Assembly: GCF_900109775.1 (NCBI RefSeq)
Contig: NZ_FOAX01000001.1
Span: forward strand, 1,178,001 to 1,242,000
Direction: 5' to 3'
Source of the DNA: Pseudoxanthomonas sp. GM95
Lineage (GTDB): Bacteria > Pseudomonadota > Gammaproteobacteria > Xanthomonadales > Xanthomonadaceae
Length of the DNA stretch: 64,000 bases
Below, one piece after another: positions 45,034-54,382 of this stretch. The position numbers and the translations under genes were made by a program. Position 1 is the stretch's first letter, and every line of letters starts with the position of its first letter. Below the pieces are notes generated by a model that was not told where the DNA came from, ran no database searches, and saw only the letters and a list, made by a program, of their open reading frames with translations.

Positions 45034-48033
45034 TTACCACTCGTACATCAGCTGCAGACGTGCGTAGCGCGGCTCCTGGTAGTACTGGCCCAGGCCGTAG
45101 GTGGCGTAGTTCGTCGTGCCGTTCTGCTGCACCGCCTCGTAGCTCTGGTAGACCTGCAGCGGCTTGTCGTTGTTGAGCAGGTTGAGCAGCGACAGCTGCG
45201 CGGTCAGGCCCTTGATCGCCGCCGGCTTGTAGACCAGGTTCGGGCTGATCTCGAAGGTCCACGGGTTGCGACCCTGGGTGCCTTCGGTGCTGATCTGGCC
45301 ATTGCAGTAGTGGAACTGGCTGGTATAGCCATATTCGGTGCCCAGCGTGCCGTAGCCACCGCCGAAGCAGCTGATCGGCGCGCCCGACTGCACTTCCAGC
45401 GCCGCGCCCACCTGCCACTCGTCGCTGATCTTGAACGCGCCATAGGCCTTGAAGCTGTGCATATGGTCGTTGGGCAGGAAGCCGTAGGCGCCTTCCATGA
45501 TCTGGGCGAAGTCGAAGTCAGCCGTGGTGCCGGTATCGGACTGGCCGTTGTTGGACTTCACCAGGCCCTCGTAGTTGCCCTTGCTCTGCGACCAGGTGTA
45601 GCTGATGTTGCCGTACCAGCGGTCGCTGGCCTTCTGCGCGCTCAGCGTCACCGCCTTGTAGGTGCGCTTGGCTTCCGGACCCAGGCTGGAGGCGGACATG
45701 GTGATCGTGTCCGGCGAACCATCGCCATCGACGTCCACGTTGATTGTCGAGGAGCTGCCCGGGTTGTACAGCCAGCAGCCCGAGCTGCCTTCCGGCGCGG
45801 TCCACTCGTCGAAGCCCGAGGTGTCGTAGCCATCGGCCGTGGCCGCGTCGTACAGCGCCTGCGACGAGCAGCTGTCGTCGATGGCGTTGTGGATTTTGCG
45901 GTAGGTCGCCTTGGCGCCCAGCACCCAGCCATCCAGGAACGCGAAGCTGCTGTCCAGGCGATGCTCGAAGCCCAGGATCGCTTCATCCTGCGTGTACGGC
46001 TTCAGGCCCTTGCTGGCTGCAGACGAGGCCGACGGCGTGGTGCCGTTCTCACCGTTGAAATACACCGTGTCGCCCAGCGCAACCGGATTGATCGGCGAGC
46101 CATCGGCGGCCACGCCGCTGTAGCTGTAGGCGGTCTCGGAGTAGATCGAAGCGCTGGCCGCGCGCAGGGCGACGTTGGCCGCGATCGGCAGCGCGTAGCG
46201 ACCCAGGTTGCCGTACAGGCGGCTGGTGCCGTCGCCGAACATATCCCACGAGAAGCCGATGCGCGGCTGCCAGATGTTGTCCTGTTTGACGAAGACGCCG
46301 CCGCCGGTGTTGTAGTTCTTGAACGAGTCGTTGCGGACGCCCAGCGACAGCAGGAAGTTGTCGGTCACGTGCCAATGATCCTGTACGTACCAGGAGTTCT
46401 GCTTGACCTCGACGCTGCCGCCGGTGGCATAGATGTCGTCATAGACGATCTGGTTGCCATCGCTGTCGGTGGTGTAGTCGTAGGCGTGGCCGCCCGAGTA
46501 CGACTCACCCTGCTTGGCGTTGAAATCGTTGTAGTCATAGCCGAACGACAGGTCGTGGTCGCCCAGGGTCCAGTCGAAGTCCAGTCGATAGTCCTGGCGC
46601 TGGCTGTAGCCGTTGCTCACGCCCAGGGTCGAGCTCATGTAGCAGCTGTTCTGCGCGCCGACGTAGTCCGACTCATAGGACACGTACGGGCAGCCGGTCG
46701 CCGGTGAATTGATGTTGCCGCCGTAGGTGGAACGGGTGCCGTCGGGCGAGACTGCGACCTGCTCGTTCACCGTCTTCATCTTGCCGTACTGCAGCGACAT
46801 GGTGAGGTCGTCGGTGAGGTTGCTGGTCCACTTCAGGATGCCGGTCGGACCACCGCTCTTGGAGATGATCAGGCCGTTGTAGCCGTTCTTGTAGGCCTTG
46901 TTTCCTTCGAAGCCGATGTTGTTGTAGTCGTACGTGGTACGGCTGCTGTTGTCGAAGCCGGTGAACTCAAGATGGTTACTGTCGTTGAGGAACCAGTCGA
47001 ACTTGACCAGCTCGTACGGCTTGCTCTCGTTGTAGTCGTTCTCGCTGGCAGTGGTGCCCGAGGGCGAGGAGCGGCCGCCCCAGGTGCTGCCGGTGGTCTT
47101 GTTGTACTGGGCGATCGCGAACACGAACAGGCGGTCCTTGATCAGCGGGCCGCCTTCCCACACCGACCAGGTGTTGCTGTTGGAGCGGTTCTTGCTGAGC
47201 GAGCGATACAGGCTGCCGTCGTTGAAGTATTGGTCGTTCGTGTGCGCAGCCAGGGAATCCGGCGCCGAATCCCAGCTGATGCCGCCGTGCCATTCGTTGG
47301 TGCCGCGCTTGACGTTGACGCTGGTGACGCCGCCGGTGGAGAAACCGTACTGCGCGCCGTAGCCGCCGGTCTGCACGTCCAGCTGGTCGATCGCCTGCCA
47401 CGGCACCTCGCTGAAGGAGAGGTTGTCGTAGGAGTCGGTGATGTTCATGCCGTTGACGTAGTAGCTGTTCTCCGCCACCGACGCACCGCCGAACGAGTTG
47501 AGGTTGCCGAAGTAGCCGCTGCCGGTCGAGGTGCCCGGGGTCAGCTGGGCCACGCTGCTCACGTCGCGCGGCACCGGCAGGTCGTTGAGCTGGCTGGCGG
47601 TGAAGGTGGTGCGCGATTCGACGCTGCTGGTGTCGATGTCGTTGATGACCATCGGGCGCTTCACCTTGACCGTGGCCAGGCTCTTGGCGCTGTCGTCCTG
47701 CGACAGGTTGACCTGCACGGTCTGGCCGGCCAGCACGGTGGTGGTGCTGGAGGCGACGGTGCTGCCGCCTTCGACCAGGCGCACGTCGTACTCACCGGTG
47801 GGCAGGGCCGGGATGCGGAAGCGACCATCGGTGCCCAGCGTCACGACGCGGTTGATGCCCGAGGCGCTGTTGGTGATCTGGATCTGGGCGCCGCTGGCGT
47901 AGGTGGCGGTGCCGGCGATGTCGCCAGCGGTGGCCTGGGCGAACGCATTCGGTGCCTGCGACAGGCACAGGCCCAGCATGACGGCCAGGGCGGTGCGCTT
48001 GACGGTGGGTTTCCGGGAGAGAAGGGGGCTCAT
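45034..48033 (-). CDS. Oar-like TonB-dependent receptor with N-terminal carboxypeptidase-regulatory domain
   Basis: The protein has 999 residues. A signal peptide ends NAFAQA, then a CarboxypepD_reg-like beta domain about 36-115 (GDIAGTATYASGAQIQITN, GEYDVRLVEGG), a plug domain with VNGMNITDSYDNLSFSEVPW and DQLDVQTGGYGAQYGFSTGG, and a large barrel ending LMYEW with the terminal aromatic of outer-membrane proteins. Such Oar-like receptors are abundant in Xanthomonadaceae and bring in large or unusual nutrients with TonB energy. AAAGG lies before ATG 48033. It is between puuE and the purine permease, on the same strand, but is closed by its own terminator. The substrate is unknown. Confidence 0.92.
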   Translation of the reverse strand: MSPLLSRKPTVKRTALAVMLGLCLSQAPNAFAQATAGDIAGTATYASGAQIQITNSASGINRVVTLGTDGRFRIPALPTGEYDVRLVEGGSTVASSTTTVLAGQTVQVNLSQDDSAKSLATVKVKRPMVINDIDTSSVESRTTFTASQLNDLPVPRDVSSVAQLTPGTSTGSGYFGNLNSFGGASVAENSYYVNGMNITDSYDNLSFSEVPWQAIDQLDVQTGGYGAQYGFSTGGVTSVNVKRGTNEWHGGISWDSAPDSLAAHTNDQYFNDGSLYRSLSKNRSNSNTWSVWEGGPLIKDRLFVFAIAQYNKTTGSTWGGRSSPSGTTASENDYNESKPYELVKFDWFLNDSNHLEFTGFDNSSRTTYDYNNIGFEGNKAYKNGYNGLIISKSGGPTGILKWTSNLTDDLTMSLQYGKMKTVNEQVAVSPDGTRSTYGGNINSPATGCPYVSYESDYVGAQNSCYMSSTLGVSNGYSQRQDYRLDFDWTLGDHDLSFGYDYNDFNAKQGESYSGGHAYDYTTDSDGNQIVYDDIYATGGSVEVKQNSWYVQDHWHVTDNFLLSLGVRNDSFKNYNTGGGVFVKQDNIWQPRIGFSWDMFGDGTSRLYGNLGRYALPIAANVALRAASASIYSETAYSYSGVAADGSPINPVALGDTVYFNGENGTTPSASSAASKGLKPYTQDEAILGFEHRLDSSFAFLDGWVLGAKATYRKIHNAIDDSCSSQALYDAATADGYDTSGFDEWTAPEGSSGCWLYNPGSSSTINVDVDGDGSPDTITMSASSLGPEAKRTYKAVTLSAQKASDRWYGNISYTWSQSKGNYEGLVKSNNGQSDTGTTADFDFAQIMEGAYGFLPNDHMHSFKAYGAFKISDEWQVGAALEVQSGAPISCFGGGYGTLGTEYGYTSQFHYCNGQISTEGTQGRNPWTFEISPNLVYKPAAIKGLTAQLSLLNLLNNDKPLQVYQSYEAVQQNGTTNYATYGLGQYYQEPRYARLQLMYEW

Positions 48034-48551
48034 TGACTGCCTTTACAAATCACTGAAAAAAACCGGCCCGCACAGCGCGAAAACGCGCTGCGTTTAAAGG
48101 GTCTGAAGTCACCGGGGCACCCGTGCGCAAGGCGGCGGGCAACGAAGGCTTGCCGCGGATTTAACGATACGGTTACAGCGGAAATTTTCCGGGTGCGCTC
48201 AAAAATTTCCGTTTTCTGACAAAACTGAAAGGTGAGTTCGGGGCGCCCAGCACCCCATCGGAGCGCAAAGATCGCAGCGACGGGACTTCGCACGCCGCGT
48301 CGTACGTCGCGGGCGCTGACACATGGCGGCACACGGCGTTCAGAAAGCGACATCTCGGGCGATCTGCCAGACAGGCATGCTTCATGAAGGTCGCGATTTC
48401 GATCCGGTTTGTCTTAACAAACGAGATTTTCTGCGATGGATCGCGAACGCCTGTCATCACAACATGGCAGTGATCAGCCTGGGCGGCATGCTGCGATGGG
48501 CTATGTCGCTGTTGGCGCGCAGCAAGTGTGTCCGAACGCTTGGGCCGCGAC
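48034..48551. promoter_or_regulatory. Upstream region of the Oar-like receptor, no gene
   Basis: About 518 nt with no supported gene. It includes a less GC-rich stretch near 48165-48235 with repeated GGAAATTTT-like elements and a TTGTCA (minus strand, 48222-48217) that could be a -35 box, although no good -10 box lies at the right distance. It also forms the 3' side of the NCS2 gene; no clear terminator for that gene was seen. Confidence 0.4.
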
Positions 48552-49913
48552 TCAGGGCGCGTCGCGCTCCGGCACCAGCGGTTCGGGCGTCGATGGAAGC
48601 GCACGGCTTCCCAACCCGTTGAACCACAGGTTCAAGCCCACGCAGCCCAGCGTCGCCAGCAGGATCCCATTGTGCAGCAGCGGTGCCAGCGCCTTGGGCA
48701 ACTGGTCGAAGATGGTCGGCGCCACCACCGGCGTCATCGCCAGGCCGATGCCGACCGCCACGATCAGCAGGTTGTGGCGACGGGTGTGGAAGTCGACGTG
48801 GCCCAGCACGCGGATGCCGTTGGCCGTGACCATGCCGAACATCACCAGCCCCGCACCGCCCAGCACCGCTGGCGGGATCGCCGCCACCAGCACCGCCAGC
48901 TTGGGCACCAGGCCCAGCGCGATCAGCAGCACGCCGGCCAGCACGCACACCCAGCGGCTGCGCACGCCGGTGATGCTGACCAGGCCGATGTTTTGCGAAT
49001 ACGAAGTGTCGGGGAAGGCGTTGAACACCCCGCCGAACAGCGTCGCCAGCCCGTCCACGCGCAAGCCGCGCACCAGGGTCGGGCGGTCGACCGGGCGTTC
49101 GACGATGTCGCCCAGCGCCAGGAACATCCCGGTCGATTCGACGAACACGATGAACACCACCACGCACATCGTGACGATGGACCACGGCTCGAACTTCGGC
49201 AGGCCGAAGTGGAACGGCATCACCGGCGCCAGCCAGGCCGCATCGCCCAGCCCGCTGAAATCCATGCGGCCCAGCAATGCCGCCAGCACCGTGCCGGCGG
49301 CCAGGCCCAGCAGCACGCCGATGTTGGCGATGAAGCCGCGGCCGTGGCGCAGCACCGCCAGCACGCCCAGCAACACGGCCGCGGCGATCGCAAGATTCGC
49401 GGGCGATCCGTAGTCGGCCGTGCCGACGCCGCCGGCCGCCCAGTTCACCGCCACGCCGAGCAGGGTCAACCCGATCGCGGTGATGACCGTGCCGGTGACC
49501 ACGGCGGGGAACAGCTTCAACAGCCGCCCGATCAGCGGCGCGGCCAGGATGCCCAGCACGCCGGCAACGATGTTCGCGCCGAAGACATACGGAAGGCCCA
49601 ACGCAGGATTGCCACCGATGGCGATCATCGGCCCCACGCAGGCGAAGGTCGCCGCCATCACCACCGGCAAGCGAATGCCGAAGCCGCCCAATCCCAACGA
49701 CTGCACCAGCGTCGCCAGCCCGCAGCAGAACAGATCCGCACTGACCAGAAACGCCGTATCGGCCCGCGAAAGATGCAATGCGCCCGCGACGATCAGCGGC
49801 ACCGCCACTGCGCCCGCATACATCACCAGCACATGCTGGATCGCCAGCAGGAACCACGGTCCAACCGGCGGCACCGAATCGATGGGCGAAGGCGAGGGCA
49901 GGGCGCGGGACAT
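48552..49913 (-). CDS. NCS2-family purine/xanthine/urate:cation symporter
   Basis: The protein has 453 residues and about 14 hydrophobic segments. It belongs to the nucleobase:cation symporter-2 family. The family signature TSYSQNIGLVSITGVRSRWV is in the eighth-helix region, with the conserved Asn, Gly and Arg. The IQHVLVMYAGAVAVPLIV start and PAVLGGAGLVMFGMV are characteristic of the xanthine/urate (PbuX/XanQ/UacT-like) branch rather than uracil permeases. It would import urate or xanthine for the hpx operon. It is upstream of the large TonB receptor on the same strand. Confidence 0.9.
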   Translation of the reverse strand: MSRALPSPSPIDSVPPVGPWFLLAIQHVLVMYAGAVAVPLIVAGALHLSRADTAFLVSADLFCCGLATLVQSLGLGGFGIRLPVVMAATFACVGPMIAIGGNPALGLPYVFGANIVAGVLGILAAPLIGRLLKLFPAVVTGTVITAIGLTLLGVAVNWAAGGVGTADYGSPANLAIAAAVLLGVLAVLRHGRGFIANIGVLLGLAAGTVLAALLGRMDFSGLGDAAWLAPVMPFHFGLPKFEPWSIVTMCVVVFIVFVESTGMFLALGDIVERPVDRPTLVRGLRVDGLATLFGGVFNAFPDTSYSQNIGLVSITGVRSRWVCVLAGVLLIALGLVPKLAVLVAAIPPAVLGGAGLVMFGMVTANGIRVLGHVDFHTRRHNLLIVAVGIGLAMTPVVAPTIFDQLPKALAPLLHNGILLATLGCVGLNLWFNGLGSRALPSTPEPLVPERDAP

Positions 49914-50242
49914 CGGCAGGCTCGGCGGGGACGAGCCTTGAACTTAGCCGGGGTTGGTGCGGCGCACAATCAGCAATAAAGGCGTCGATCGCGAACCGCT
50001 GTTATGCACGAAGCTGCACGCCCGCTGCGGGGAAGTGCATTCTGACCATCGGTTTGATGAACTAGTTGCCTGCGCCGTCAAGTTCCATTTTCTCGCAATA
50101 AGCCCCTTCTCTGTGGGCGACTCTGCCATGAGTCCATTGACTCCGCGGGGGCTTGGTTGCAGGGGCCAAAACATGACCCGCCGCTACAATCACAAGGTGC
50201 CTGGGGTTCATAAGGCAAAACCCATCTATCGCCGACGCTCAA
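49914..50242. other. Lower-GC intergenic region before the trypsin-like gene
   Basis: About 329 nt, visibly less GC-rich than its surroundings from about 49960 on, hold no supported gene. Open frames of up to 76 codons on the minus strand look random. It may be the left edge of a horizontally gained segment. No integrase, attachment repeat or tRNA end was recognised. Confidence 0.5.
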
Positions 50243-51097
50243 ATGACGCTTATCAGCAAACCATCTGTCCAGTCACTGCATTTGGAAATGCTTTTCGACG
50301 GACAGAGCCTATCGACCGGGACCGGTTTTGTAGTTACCTCAGCGATTGGCCCGTGCCTCATTACGAACCGGCACAATGTCACGGGAAGGCGGCAAGACAA
50401 TGGTGAGCCGCTCTCCAGAATGGGCGCTATACCGAATCAGGTCGCGATCATGCATAACTCAGCGATGCCGGCTAATCCGCACGCACCTCATGGACAATCC
50501 GGGTTCGAGGGGCCTGTTGGTACTTGGCGCCGCGTTATAGAGCCCCTGCTCGCGGCCGACTTGAGTCCCTTGTGGCATGAACACCCTCGATTCGGAAGCG
50601 AGGCTGATTTCGTAGCTTTGCCTTTGACCGTTACCGACGGCGTGACGCTCTACCCATATATGTGGCGGCCAGAAGATCCCGCACAAAGGCTCGCCGTGCG
50701 ATGCGCAGGAACCGTATCAGTGATCGGGTTTCCCCTTGGGTTGACTGCGGGAGGCTATTTCGCGGCTTGGGCCTCTGGCTTCGTCGCCTCAGAGCCAGAA
50801 CTGGACTATGACGGGAAGCCAGTCTTCCTAGTGGACTGTAGAACGCGTCCGGGGCAATCAGGATCTGCAGTTGTCACGCATCGTCAGGGCGGAGAATTCT
50901 GCGCCCGTGACGACGGTTCGGCGGCGTTGATGACTCAAGAACTGACTCAGCTCCTTGGTATATACAGCGGCCGAATTCATGAGGGGTCCGACTTGGGCAT
51001 GGTCTGGAAAGCGCAGGAAATTCAGCATCTGATCAGAAGCCTAGATCGCCTGTCTGCCACTCCAATCGTGTGGGAAAATTCGTGGACCTTGCGTTGA
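50243..51097 (+). CDS. Trypsin-like serine protease domain protein
   Basis: The protein has 284 residues with the S1 chymotrypsin-like triad: His44 in CLITNRHNVTG, Asp122 in EADFVALPL, and Ser206 in RPGQSGSAV. No signal peptide or membrane helix is visible, so it should act in the cytoplasm, unlike DegP-type proteases, and it lacks a PDZ domain. Cytoplasmic trypsin-like domains of this sort often act as effectors next to sensor proteins, but no partner gene is here. Codon choice and GC differ clearly from the neighbours, suggesting transfer. No good ribosome site is seen; ATG 50243 gives the whole fold. Confidence 0.75.
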   Translation: MTLISKPSVQSLHLEMLFDGQSLSTGTGFVVTSAIGPCLITNRHNVTGRRQDNGEPLSRMGAIPNQVAIMHNSAMPANPHAPHGQSGFEGPVGTWRRVIEPLLAADLSPLWHEHPRFGSEADFVALPLTVTDGVTLYPYMWRPEDPAQRLAVRCAGTVSVIGFPLGLTAGGYFAAWASGFVASEPELDYDGKPVFLVDCRTRPGQSGSAVVTHRQGGEFCARDDGSAALMTQELTQLLGIYSGRIHEGSDLGMVWKAQEIQHLIRSLDRLSATPIVWENSWTLR

Positions 51098-51219
51098 ATA
51101 TCAGAGGCCTCTGAGGCCAAGTTGAGAAAATTGAGCCATCTAACGCATTAAGACTTAAGCGGGAAACAGGGGGAGTGCACTTTTCCTCAGCTATCTCTGA
51201 GGCTAGTTGAAGTCTATGG

Positions 51220-51239
51220 ATTCCCGCGTTCGCGGGAAT
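51220..51239. repeat. Short palindromic repeat (GGATTCCCGCG...GGGAAT type)
   Basis: ATTCCCGCG, a TT centre and CGCGGGAAT form a perfect 20-bp inverted repeat. This core is a dispersed repeat seen in many Xanthomonadaceae genomes (from memory). It lies between the trypsin-like gene and the LysR gene, at the right edge of the lower-GC stretch. Confidence 0.7.
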
Positions 51240-51265
51240 GACGAACGTAGAGGGAACTAGCGCCT

Positions 51266-52225
51266 TCAGCTACTTCGAGGCTTTCTGGTACCGACCTTCT
51301 TCGCCGGCTTCCCCACCAACCGCTCCGGCAACCCCTGCAACGCCGCCACCATCCTCGCCAACACCAGCTGCGCCGCGCGGCTCGGCTGACGGCGCGGGGC
51401 GGTGCACACGGAGAGCTGCAACGGTCGCGCCTGCCAGCCGTGCAGGGGGACGAAGGCGAGGTGGCCTTGCTCCACGTCGTGGGCGACATCGACCAGGCTC
51501 AGTACGCCGACGCCACCGCCATCGCGGATCAGGGAGCGGATCAGGCGGGTGTCGTTGCAGGTGGTGACACGGCGCGGGTCCACGCCGTGGCGCACGTACA
51601 GGCTGCGGGTGCGCTCCTCGATCACCAGCGGCGCGGCGGGCACCAGCAGGCGTTCGTCCAGCAGGCGGCTCATGGCGAGGGTCTTTTCGCGCGCGAGTGC
51701 GTGATCTGGCGGCAGCACGGCGCCGACCGGCACGTCGATGGCGGCGCGCACTTCCAGATTGCCGTGTTCGACCGGGTCCAGCAGCAGGCCGAAGTCGACC
51801 TCGGCCGCGGCTACCAGCTCGCTGGCCAGGCGGTTCTTGACCACGCGCAGGTCAAAGGAGAAGCCGGGGTATTCGCGGGTCAGTTCGGCCAGCAGCTGCG
51901 GCACGAAGCCTTCGCTCAGGGCATCGATCAGGGCGATGCTGACGTGGCCGCGGCGCAGGCCGCGCAGGTCGCCGACGCGCTCCAGGGTGCGGGTGTGCTC
52001 CTTGCGCCAGCGGTTGAGGTCGCCCAGCAGCAGCTCGCCGGCGGCGGTGAGCTTCATGCCGGTGGGCAGGCGCTCGAACAGTTCGACTTCCAGCTGCTGT
52101 TCGGCGCCTTGGATCTGGCGATGGATGGCCGATGCCGAGACATGCAGCACCTCGGCGGCCTTGCGCAGGTTGCCCTGGCGGGCGACCTCGATGAAGTAGC
52201 TGGCGAAGCGGGAGAAGGGCAGCAC
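51266..52225 (-). CDS. LysR-family regulator of the purine operon (HpxR-like)
   Basis: The protein has 319 residues. The N-terminal HTH covers about 1-62 (FASYFIEVARQGNLRKAAEVLHVSASAIHRQIQGAEQQL, in several motifs) and the effector domain covers about 90-295. The C-terminus is Lys/Arg-rich (GKPAKKVGTRKPRSS). It is divergent from hpxD across 123 nt, the same arrangement as hpxR-hpxD in Klebsiella, so it probably activates the operon in response to a purine intermediate. The start is uncertain: GTG 52225 is chosen and TTG 52252 is a reasonable alternative; no ATG is available near. Confidence 0.85.
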   Translation of the reverse strand: MLPFSRFASYFIEVARQGNLRKAAEVLHVSASAIHRQIQGAEQQLEVELFERLPTGMKLTAAGELLLGDLNRWRKEHTRTLERVGDLRGLRRGHVSIALIDALSEGFVPQLLAELTREYPGFSFDLRVVKNRLASELVAAAEVDFGLLLDPVEHGNLEVRAAIDVPVGAVLPPDHALAREKTLAMSRLLDERLLVPAAPLVIEERTRSLYVRHGVDPRRVTTCNDTRLIRSLIRDGGGVGVLSLVDVAHDVEQGHLAFVPLHGWQARPLQLSVCTAPRRQPSRAAQLVLARMVAALQGLPERLVGKPAKKVGTRKPRSS

Positions 52226-52348
52226 GGGGTTGGCCTGTTCTGTTTTTTGCAACGCATGATTGAAAAATCTTGGATGGACTGCAACAGGTGGGCGGCCGCA
52301 AGGTGAGGGCGTCCTCCCGCACCAGCTGCTTTCGCCAGGTTGCCCGCC
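52226..52348. promoter_or_regulatory. Divergent control region of the LysR gene and the hpx operon
   Basis: The 123 nt include a lower-GC core near 52235-52275 with a GATT-GAAA-AATC inverted repeat (52259-52270), a possible LysR-type half-site. Promoter boxes are not clear. Confidence 0.4.
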
Positions 52349-53410
52349 ATGTCCGCCACTGCCGTCGCCCATCCCGCCAATCCGCACAGCGCGTTGCCAC
52401 CGGGCTGCACCTTCACCGAAAGCGACTGGCACCTGCTGGCCCGCCAGTGGCATCCGGTGGCCAACGCTAGCGAGATCACCGGCGCGCCGCACAAGGCCAC
52501 GCTGCTGGACGAGGCGCTGGTGGTGTATCGGGTCAAGGGCGAGGTGGTGGTGGCGCGCGACGTGTGTCCGCATCGCGGCGTGCCGCTGAGCATGGGCACG
52601 CACGATGGCGAAGGCGTGGTGTGCCCGTACCACGGCCTGCGCTTCGGCGCGGGCGGGCGCTGCAACCGCATTCCGTCCAGCCCCAACCAGGCGATCCCGG
52701 CCAAGTTGAACCTGGCCACGTATCCGGTGGTGGAGCGTTTCGGCCTGGTCTGGGTGTGCCTGGCGCCGGATGCGGACAACCCGGCGCCGCTGCCGACCAT
52801 GCCGCACTGGGACGAGGCCGGTTTCCAGCAGATCAACTGCCCGGCGTTCGACATGAACGGCTTTGCCGGGCGGCAGCTGGAAGGCTTTTTGGACGTGGCG
52901 CATTTCGCCTGGATCCACACCGACACCTTCGCCGATCCGGACAACCAGCTGGTGCCGGACTACACCACGGTGGAGACCGAGCACGGCTTCCGCGCCGACT
53001 ACATCAGCAGCGTGAGCAACTACGGCGAGGGCTTCCGCCACCTGGCGCCGGCCGATTTCGCCTGGCTGCGGCGCTTCGAGACGCACCTGCCCTTCACGGC
53101 CTCGCTGACCATCCATTTCCCGGGTGAACAGCGGCTGGTGATCCTCAACGTGGCCTCGCCGGTGTCGGCGCGCAGGACGCGGCTGTTCGTGCCGATCGCG
53201 CGCAACTTCAACCTGGAGCAGCCGGTGGAGGAAGTGCATGCCTTCAACCTGCGCGTGTTCGAGGAAGACCGCGCGATGGTCGAGCTGCAGAAGCCCGAGC
53301 GCCTGCCGCTGGACATGGCGCTGGAAGCGCACATCCCGGCCGATCGCAGCTCGATCGCCTACCGCCGCGGCCTGAAGAAGATGGGCTTCGGCGAGTTCTT
53401 TCTGGCCTGA
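52349..53410 (+). CDS. hpxD: Rieske non-heme iron oxygenase HpxD-like
   Basis: The protein has 353 residues. The Rieske cluster ligands are CPHRG (near 74-78) and CPYHG (near 93-97). The mononuclear iron site is in FLDVAHFAWIHTDTF with two His and an Asp. With the reductase next to it, it forms a two-component oxygenase; in Klebsiella HpxDE are assigned to the oxidation of hypoxanthine and xanthine to urate in place of a molybdenum xanthine dehydrogenase. ATG 52349 is preferred; TTG 52340 is in frame. First gene of the operon. Confidence 0.88.
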   Translation: MSATAVAHPANPHSALPPGCTFTESDWHLLARQWHPVANASEITGAPHKATLLDEALVVYRVKGEVVVARDVCPHRGVPLSMGTHDGEGVVCPYHGLRFGAGGRCNRIPSSPNQAIPAKLNLATYPVVERFGLVWVCLAPDADNPAPLPTMPHWDEAGFQQINCPAFDMNGFAGRQLEGFLDVAHFAWIHTDTFADPDNQLVPDYTTVETEHGFRADYISSVSNYGEGFRHLAPADFAWLRRFETHLPFTASLTIHFPGEQRLVILNVASPVSARRTRLFVPIARNFNLEQPVEEVHAFNLRVFEEDRAMVELQKPERLPLDMALEAHIPADRSSIAYRRGLKKMGFGEFFLA

Positions 53411-53414
53411 TCCC

Positions 53415-54380
53415 ATGCAGACGATCGAGGTGGTGATCGACGCCATGAGCCGGCAGGGCGCCGGCAATCTGGCGATGGAACTGGTGCGCGCCGATGGCGC
53501 GGCGCTGCCGGCGTTCGAGGCCGGCGCGCACGTGGACGTGCACCTGCCGGGCGGCTTGATCCGCCAGTATTCGATTGCCAGCACGCCCGCCGACACGGCG
53601 CGCTATGTGCTGTGCGTGCGGCGCGAGGCGGCCTCGCGCGGCGGTTCGTCCAGCGTGCACGAGCGCCTACGCGTGGGCCAGGCGTTGACGATTTCCGCGC
53701 CGCGCAACCTGTTTGCGCTGCAGCCGGGCAGTCACCATGTGCTGGTCGCCGGCGGCATCGGCATCACGCCGCTGCTGGCGATGGCGCACCAGCTGCAGGC
53801 GCAGGGCGCGTCGTTTGAGCTGCATTACTACGTGCGCAGCCGCAGCGAGATCGCCTTCCTGCGCCAGCTGCACGGCGAGTTCGGCGACCGCGTGCACCTG
53901 CACAGCGCCGAAGAAGGCCGCGATGCGCGGCAGGTCTTGCCCGAGGCGCTGGAAGGCGGCGCGGACGAGCATCAGCTCTACCTGTGCGGGCCGGCGGCGT
54001 TCATGGCGCACATCACCGAGGCTGCAATGGCACGTGGCTGGGACGCGGCACGCATCCACGACGAAGCGTTCGCGCCGGTCAAGCCGCTGGCTTCGGCCGA
54101 CGCGGGCGACGAGGCGACGTTCGAAGTGGAAGTCGCCTCGACCGGCCAGGTCTTCACGATCGCGCCGGACCGCACCATCGCCGCGGTGCTGGGCGAGGCG
54201 GGCATCGCGCTGAGCCTTTCGTGCGAGATGGGCATCTGCGGCGCCTGCCTGACCGACGTGGTCGATGGCATCCCCGACCATCGCGACACCGTGCAGAGCG
54301 ATGTGGAAAAGGCCAGCAACAAACAAGTGACAGTGTGCTGCTCGCGCAGCTGCAGCCCGCGGCTTACATTGGCGTTGTGA
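53415..54380 (+). CDS. hpxE: Oxygenase reductase component HpxE-like (FMN/FAD, NAD, 2Fe-2S)
   Basis: The protein has 321 residues, arranged like phthalate dioxygenase reductase: flavin domain (RQYSIAS, about 50-56), NAD domain (VAGGIGITPLLAM about 111-123; LYLCGPAAFM), then a plant-type ferredoxin domain at about 235-321 with CEMGICGACL and a last Cys in VTVCCSRS. It passes electrons from NAD(P)H to HpxD. It starts 4 nt after hpxD and its stop overlaps the next possible GTG start. Confidence 0.9.
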   Translation: MQTIEVVIDAMSRQGAGNLAMELVRADGAALPAFEAGAHVDVHLPGGLIRQYSIASTPADTARYVLCVRREAASRGGSSSVHERLRVGQALTISAPRNLFALQPGSHHVLVAGGIGITPLLAMAHQLQAQGASFELHYYVRSRSEIAFLRQLHGEFGDRVHLHSAEEGRDARQVLPEALEGGADEHQLYLCGPAAFMAHITEAAMARGWDAARIHDEAFAPVKPLASADAGDEATFEVEVASTGQVFTIAPDRTIAAVLGEAGIALSLSCEMGICGACLTDVVDGIPDHRDTVQSDVEKASNKQVTVCCSRSCSPRLTLAL

Positions 54381-54382
54381 AC

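Noticed and set aside
49944-50406. Open frames in the low-GC stretch before the trypsin-like gene, on both strands
   Set aside because: Neither has a recognisable domain or start signal; one overlaps the start of the trypsin-like gene. A decayed gene is possible but not supported.
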